This document shows positions 26,701 to 29,760 of a DNA stretch of 29,760 bases, one piece after another; the stretch's first letter is position 1, and each line of letters opens with the position of its first letter. The DNA is from DT-110 sp964342305 (lineage in GTDB: Bacteria; Bacteroidota; Bacteroidia; Chitinophagales; Saprospiraceae), in the NCBI GenBank assembly GCA_964342305.1, contig CAYFGK010000089.1, positions 1 through 29,760 on the forward strand, given 5' to 3'. Below the pieces are notes generated by a model. The model was not told the origin of the DNA, made no database searches, and saw only the letters and a list, made by a program, of their open reading frames with translations. A program made the translations under genes and the position numbers.

Positions 26701-26900
26701 GACATGGAGTCTAGGTAAGCAGCTCGAACCTGCTTATAGACTTCTTTCTGTTGTTCTTCCGGTGCATCTACCGAAGCAGCAGTAGCCAGATCATCCGCCT
26801 TTTTCTCCACCCGGTTGGTGGGGAGGATGAACAGATACTGGACCAACGTTACGATGGCCATGACCACAAGGAAGAACTTTACAACTCCTTTTCCTTGCAT
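23796..26900 (-). CDS. secDF: Protein translocase SecDF fusion
   Basis: SecDF is the membrane RND-type accessory of the Sec translocon; it uses the proton gradient to help pull proteins across the membrane. The 1034-residue protein fuses SecD (about 1-680) to SecF (about 690-1034), as in most Bacteroidota. Visible family motifs are GLDLKGGMSVVLQVDL (SecD P1), DANVIIFERIREELREG (SecD helix region), GVDFKGGYSYNVTF (SecF) and NDTVVVFDRIREFMNAY (SecF helix). About 12 membrane helices can be counted, the first at residues 7-26. The long periplasmic P1 domain is intact. It would serve export of the many signal-peptide proteins here. It stands alone with its own terminator and a long upstream leader. 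Confidence 0.97.
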   Translation of the reverse strand: MQGKGVVKFFLVVMAIVTLVQYLFILPTNRVEKKADDLATAASVDAPEEQQKEVYKQVRAAYLDSMSSEEILKIPLLKTYTYQELKGQQLALGLDLKGGMSVVLQVDLREFIRTLANNSKDPTLEEALDAASEAQKNAQSDYVTLFANEFRKNEEGKKLAPIFARNEALREEINFDTPDGEVVRVLRQKANETVQLTFQLLKERIDKLGVVQPNVSLDASRDLILVELPGIDNPERARNFLQAAAKLEFWNVYRITDPLNPGAQGGTTIMQSLAEANQLLSETMGDGDLENQMVYDTIYAKDSLGNDILTQIERIDTTELPFNLNSGPLFDLMQPNTQGLNGLAVMGLAERNRRDRIDTLLARPEVKNLFPRDLEWHWSADPVKNFETGEITNNYELYAIKKDDAEAPLSGDHVTGANADSDPMTNQMVVSLRMDNMGSKIWGQMTTQAAQNNNREIAILLDDEVVSAPRVNEPILGGSSSISGSFSLQEAEDLATILEIGKLPATTRIIQQQTVGPTLGQQNINKSVRALVVGFLLVLGFMILYYGGAGIIAIVALFLNLFFIFGALASLGTVLTLPGIAGIVLTIGMAVDANVIIFERIREELREGKSTLMAISDGFKNSYSAIIDANVTTILTAMVLAYFGLGPIKGFAVVLIIGVLSSLFTAVLVGRLMFDWWTSKGRKISFNTGFSKNAFADLNIDWLGKRKMAYTISGILLVASIGSFLVRGFELGVDFKGGYSYNVTFAEGTDVQAAELRDALTASFDESVPVVKAVDTDNTFNIVTDYQVDNTDENASDLVMAALFEGVSNVVGGENTLGNFSDADGEGTHVTSSSKVGPTIADDIKQSAVYAAIFALLLIFLYIFIRFSKWQYSLGAVAALFHDSIIVLGLFSVFHGVLPINLEIDQAFIAAILTVIGYSINDTVVVFDRIREFMNAYTKKSKEEVINMAINSTVSRTIITSLTTLLVVAILFVFGGSSIKGFALALLIGIIVGTYSSIFVATPVMSDLTGDLKAKPSKGAKTGKGFSKAMEKAR

Positions 26901-27335
26901 AAGACAATTACACTTTAAGAATGTTAGAAAAACCCAAGTTTTGCAGGTAGGCAGGTTTTCCGGCGCAGGGATGCGGAACGGTCCGAACTAAGAAGTGTTA
27001 CCTGTGTTATACAGGTGCTATCGGTACGGTCCAATCGGGTATATAAACGAGTGTTATTTGTCCATTTCCCGGGGTTTCTCCGTGAGAAACCGCTCATCTC
27101 TACGTCCAGATTTCTGGACCTCCAAACAAAAACTCCGCAAATATAAGGCTTTTCAGGAATTTTGGTACTTCTATACGTTAAGTTTCACCCTGCCATTTAT
27201 CCGGTACCTCTTCTTAGTCTGCCGGCTTTCGCCAAAAAGGAAAATTCACCTACAAAAAATGTGACCTACTCTACCTTTTCCGTCTAAAAAGCGCATATTT
27301 AATTACATCAATTCAAAAACCAAAATCAACTATCC
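26901..27335. other. Divergent intergenic region with a possible structured secDF leader
   Basis: Between secDF and the Kbp-like gene lie three clear hairpins: ACCTGT-GTTAT-ACAGGT (27000-27016), GGTTTCTC-CGT-GAGAAACC (27073-27091) and GTCCAGA-TT-TCTGGAC (27104-27119). All fall between the putative secDF -7 box at 27138-27145 and the secDF start. On the other side is the mini-hairpin GGC-TTTC-GCC-AAAAA (27224-27238) in the putative leader of the Kbp-like gene. An 89-residue open frame here has unconvincing composition. Confidence 0.6.
27138..27145 (-). promoter_or_regulatory. Bacteroidota -7 box (TATATTTG) for secDF
   Basis: On the minus strand TATATTTG matches TAnnTTTG exactly. Transcription would begin near 27131 and give secDF a leader of about 230 bases carrying three hairpins. 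No clear -33 box is found at the usual distance. Confidence 0.4.
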
Positions 27336-27809
27336 ATGGGAGTATTCTCTTTCTTGAAGAACGCCGGAGCCAAACTATTCAAACGCAAATCAGACAAAAC
27401 GGACCCCGCTACCCTGGAAGCCGTCCGCGAGGAAAACAAAAAAGCCATGATGGATGCCGTAGCTGATCTGGGCATCGAATTAAATGACTTCTACATTCAG
27501 CTACAGGAAGATACCGTAATCGCCTTCGGTGAAGCCACCAGTCAGGCCGACAAAGAAAAGGTAATCCTCGTCCTTGGCAATACCGAGGGGATTGCCAAAG
27601 TCGACGACCGCATGACAGTCGCCAAACCCGAACCCGAAGCCAAATTCTACGAAGTGAAAAAGGGTGACTCCCTATCCAAGATCGCCAAGGAATTCTACGG
27701 CGATGCTATGAAATACCCGGTCATCTTCGATGCCAACAAACCGATGCTCAAGGATCCGAACCTGATCTATCCGGGTCAGATGTTGCGTATTCCTCCGATC
27801 GAAGATTAA
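27336..27809 (+). CDS. Kbp/YgaU-like BON-LysM protein
   Basis: The 157-residue product is close in layout and sequence to E. coli Kbp (YgaU), a small cytoplasmic potassium-binding protein of about 149 residues. It opens with MGVFSFLKNAGAKLF, like the Kbp N-terminus. It has a BON domain (about 28-96; VIAFGEATSQADKEKVILVLGN, then GIAKVDDRM) and a C-terminal LysM domain (about 104-154; FYEVKKGDSLSKIAKEFYG, then YPGQMLRIPP). It has no signal peptide, so potassium sensing is more likely than peptidoglycan binding. A standard terminator follows. The gene is divergent from secDF. Confidence 0.93.
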   Translation: MGVFSFLKNAGAKLFKRKSDKTDPATLEAVREENKKAMMDAVADLGIELNDFYIQLQEDTVIAFGEATSQADKEKVILVLGNTEGIAKVDDRMTVAKPEPEAKFYEVKKGDSLSKIAKEFYGDAMKYPVIFDANKPMLKDPNLIYPGQMLRIPPIED

Positions 27810-27873
27810 GATCGACCTGACGGTCTTATAGATATCAGATCAGGATAGCAAGCTATCCTTGTCAGATAAAAGA

Positions 27874-27912
27874 TAAGCCGGCCTTTCCCTCGGCAGGGTC
27901 GGCTTTTTTTTA
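27874..27912 (+). terminator. Rho-independent terminator of the Kbp-like gene
   Basis: AAGCCG pairs with CGGCTT around a CTTTCCCTCGGCAGGG-containing loop that can itself pair (CCCT with AGGG), followed by a run of T up to 27911. An extra palindrome AGGATAGC-AA-GCTATCCT (27842-27859) lies between the stop codon and the terminator. Confidence 0.85.
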
Positions 27913-27918
27913 ACTTTC

Positions 27919-27985
27919 AACTACCTCAAACCTCTTAATAACCTATAACCTTACCTCAAACCCCATACCTCATACCTCATACCTG
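27919..27985. repeat. AACCT/CTCAA word-repeat tract
   Basis: This tract is built from ACCTCAAACC, ATAACCT, CATACCT and similar words (about ten CCT-spaced units). It is the same family as the heptad repeat at 22951-23029 and the tract at 29457-29520. It ends inside the 3' end of the dehydrogenase gene. Confidence 0.7.
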
Positions 27986-28948
27986 TTCAAGCGTTGCCCC
28001 CAACTTCCCATTCACGAATTCCGCTACGCGTGCCACCGTCATATCCATCAGTCGCTGGCGCGACTCCTGGCTGGCCCAGGCCTGGTGGGGAGTGATCAGA
28101 CAATTTTCCAGTTCGTAGAAAGGATGGTCGGCGGCCGGCGGTTCCTGACCGAGCACATCAACGGCAGCTCCGGCGATCGTTTTTTGCCGTAAGGCTTCCG
28201 CCAGATCAGCTTCGACGATCAGTCCGCCACGAGCGGTATTGATCAGGTAGGCATTCGACCTCATGGATCGAAGCCGTCCGGAATCCACTATTCCTTCGTT
28301 CTCCTCGCTTAGTGGTACATTCAAACTGACCACATCACTTTGCGAAAACAGCGTATCCAGTTTCACGAAGGTCACCCCCTCCATGGCGTCCCGCACCGGA
28401 TGGCGGTGCGTTGCCAGTACCTTCATGCCAAAGGCTAAGGCCAACCGGGCCACGGCCTGGCCGATACTTCCCAAACCATATATACCCATGGTTTTGCCAG
28501 CTAACTCGACGATGGGCGATTTCCAGTAGCAAAAATCAGGTTGGGCAGCCCAGTCTCCCGCTTTCACACTGTCGGAATGCAATCCCACACGGTTGGTGAG
28601 CTCAAGGAGGAGTGCAAAAACGTGCTGGGCAACCGAAGTGCTTCCGTAGCCAACGGCATTGACTGCCCGGACCGAATGATCACGACAAGCTTCCAGGTCA
28701 ACATTATTAAAGCCCGTGGCGGTGATGGCGATAAAGCGAAGGTCCGGTAATTGCCCGATGATCTCGCGGGTCATTTGTACCTTATTTACTAGCACAATGC
28801 TACTTTCCTTCGCCCGTTTCACCACTTGCTCCGACGGCGTGCGATCGTAGACTGTAAGATTACCGTACGCTTCTAACGACTGCCAACTCAAATCACCGGG
28901 ATTCAGGGTAGCTCCGTCGAGGACGACAATGGAAGGACGGCTGGACAT
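27977..28948 (-). CDS. D-2-hydroxyacid dehydrogenase
   Basis: This 323-residue NAD(P)-dependent enzyme interconverts a 2-keto acid and the D-2-hydroxy acid; the nearest relatives are glycerate dehydrogenase/hydroxypyruvate reductase types. It has the Rossmann motif G158-L-G-S-I-G163 and the catalytic trio Arg240 (NTARGG), Glu269 (LGQEPP) and His288 (TPHQAW). The segment after the second Rossmann strand reads LATHRHP, with no acidic residue and an Arg at 182, so NADP(H) preference is plausible. The start at 28948 (MSSRPSIVVLDGATLNPGDLSW) fits the family; the frame stays open to 29023 but that extension is not conserved-looking. The exact substrate is unresolved. Confidence 0.93.
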   Translation of the reverse strand: MSSRPSIVVLDGATLNPGDLSWQSLEAYGNLTVYDRTPSEQVVKRAKESSIVLVNKVQMTREIIGQLPDLRFIAITATGFNNVDLEACRDHSVRAVNAVGYGSTSVAQHVFALLLELTNRVGLHSDSVKAGDWAAQPDFCYWKSPIVELAGKTMGIYGLGSIGQAVARLALAFGMKVLATHRHPVRDAMEGVTFVKLDTLFSQSDVVSLNVPLSEENEGIVDSGRLRSMRSNAYLINTARGGLIVEADLAEALRQKTIAGAAVDVLGQEPPAADHPFYELENCLITPHQAWASQESRQRLMDMTVARVAEFVNGKLGATLEQV

Positions 28949-29052
28949 AGTATTTGTTTTTGCGTTGTCCCAAAGTAAGAAAAGTGGAGAGGCCATGCGC
29001 AGCATATCCACGGTATGTGACACCTATTACTAACTACACGCTACCAAATAGC

Positions 29053-29060
29053 TAAATTTG
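29053..29060 (+). promoter_or_regulatory. Bacteroidota -7 box (TAAATTTG) for the small membrane gene
   Basis: TAAATTTG fits TAnnTTTG exactly and ends 20 bases before the ATG at 29081, giving a transcription start near 29067. No -33 TTG lies at the usual distance. Confidence 0.45.
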
Positions 29061-29080
29061 CCGTAAGAAACTATAGAAAA

Positions 29081-29290
29081 ATGGCTCGTATTTTGTTTGG
29101 TGGCATAGCATCGGTTTTTCAATCCTGGTCTCTCCTGCGCTTTTTACAGCTTGGTTTTGGGCTTTTTTGTCTGGGGGATTTCTTTTTCTTTTCGGGGCAA
29201 ACGGTGGTGCTAATCCTCGGTGTGGTCGTATTGGCCCAGGCTCTGTTCAATTGGCAGCTCGGTTGTGCCGCGGGAAGCTGTCGAAGGTAG
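29081..29290 (+). CDS. Small two-helix membrane protein with C-terminal Cys pair
   Basis: The 69-residue product has two hydrophobic helices (about 16-37 and 40-57) and ends with WQLGCAAGSCRR, a C-x4-C pair (Cys62, Cys67). Small membrane proteins with a terminal GC..GC motif occur in Bacteroidota, related in layout to DUF2892-like proteins, sometimes near rhodanese or sulfur genes. No such neighbours are in the window. The Cys pair could bind a metal or form a disulfide, but this is inference. An exact -7 box 21 bases upstream supports it as a real gene. Confidence 0.68.
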   Translation: MARILFGGIASVFQSWSLLRFLQLGFGLFCLGDFFFFSGQTVVLILGVVVLAQALFNWQLGCAAGSCRR

Positions 29291-29307
29291 TGGATTGGGA
29301 ACCGGAA

Positions 29308-29453
29308 AGCGCCACGCCTTCGCCAAGGCTACGGCGGGCAGGGAATTCGGAAAAAATAAGCCCACCCGCTTTAGCGGTGAGATACATCGGAAATTGGAGA
29401 GCAGAAAGCGGAGGTCGGACACGAGCGGTAGCGACTGATGGCAATAAAGCGGA
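29308..29453. repeat. Composite of three dispersed repeat words
   Basis: Three repeat units sit next to each other: GCCTTCGCCAAGGC (a 5-bp stem-loop common in Bacteroidota intergenic DNA, from memory), the 28-base REP-like palindrome 29357-29384 (reverse copy of 20433-20460), and the 36-base unit 29418-29453 (copy of 10176-10210). Confidence 0.75.
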
Positions 29454-29760
29454 ATCGAAACCTCAACCTGAATTCTCAACCTAAAACCTTATCCTTAGCC
29501 TTCTCCTCAACCTCAGCCTGCCCACCGGAACGCAGTGAGGATGGGAAACTAAATCTGATCACTCGTCAATCAAAGGTATTTACCCCTGCTCCTGCCTGCC
29601 CGTCGTTGATGTAAATACATTGTTCTTTTCCCTATATTTGCATACCCCTGGGTATCAAGCATCTTTTTTTGCCGAAAGGCATAAAATCGGTGCCGAACAA
29701 CCACCGAGATACTGTGTTCAATTCCAAGCAGTATTGCTTAAAAATTCGTATCTTTTTTTC
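29454..29760. other. Window-end non-coding stretch with repeat tract and a promoter
   Basis: From 29457 to about 29520 runs an AACCTCAACC word tract. No gene is seen to the end. An exact -7 box TATATTTG (29633-29640) is followed by a perfect palindrome ATACCC-CT-GGGTAT (29642-29655) and the mini-hairpin TTTTTTT-GCC-GAAA-GGC (29664-29680). These probably belong to the leader of a gene beyond the window. Confidence 0.5.

Noticed and set aside
26995..27264. An 89-residue open frame between secDF and the Kbp-like gene
   Set aside because: Composition is unlike neighbouring proteins, it spans several hairpins and the putative secDF promoter, and it has no recognisable domain.

Overview
The window looks like a chromosomal segment of a Bacteroidota bacterium, most likely in or near the Saprospiria (Lewinella-like). 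The pointers are a fused SecDF, a SprB-repeat giant protein with a type IX secretion (T9SS) C-terminal signal, a PorE-like lipoprotein, the order ftsX-DUF3098-uppP-truB, and promoter -7 boxes of the Bacteroidota type (TAnnTTTG). The placement is inferred from gene content; I could run no database search.

Layout. 1-4700: three tandem stem-loops, then an arginyl/leucyl-tRNA-protein transferase-like gene, a secreted S9 prolyl-oligopeptidase-family peptidase, and a caspase-family protease with a C-terminal domain resembling an effector-associated domain (EAD11 type), all on +. 4900-7865 on -: ftsX, DUF3098, uppP and truB, a cell-division/envelope/tRNA-modification cluster. 8139-10057: a secreted beta-sandwich-like protein (+) whose end overlaps a convergent membrane-anchored coiled-coil protein (-), then an unknown secreted protein (-). 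10712-13585: leuS (+). 14334-20306: a 1990-residue secreted adhesin-like T9SS cargo protein (+). 20888-22870: a PorE-like OmpA lipoprotein (-), convergent with it. 23091-23166: tRNA-Thr(CGU), then a 78-residue unknown (-) and secDF (-). 27336-27809: Kbp/YgaU-like BON-LysM protein (+). 27977-28948: D-2-hydroxyacid dehydrogenase (-). 29081-29290: a small two-helix membrane protein (+).

How the genes fit together. Much of the window concerns the cell envelope. SecDF drives Sec export, the 1990-residue protein carries both a Sec signal peptide and a T9SS C-terminal domain, and the PorE-like lipoprotein would tether the T9SS machinery to peptidoglycan. FtsX and UppP act in division and in peptidoglycan lipid-carrier recycling. 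The caspase-EAD protein is the one gene with the look of a conflict or programmed-death effector.

The intergenic DNA is unusually rich in structure. It holds dispersed palindromic repeats, AACCT/GAGGTTT heptad repeats, GATCGAG palindromes, and a recurring mini-hairpin (3-bp stem closing a GNRA tetraloop, flanked by a T-run) seen six times outside genes. No CRISPR array, transposase, prophage gene or rRNA was seen.
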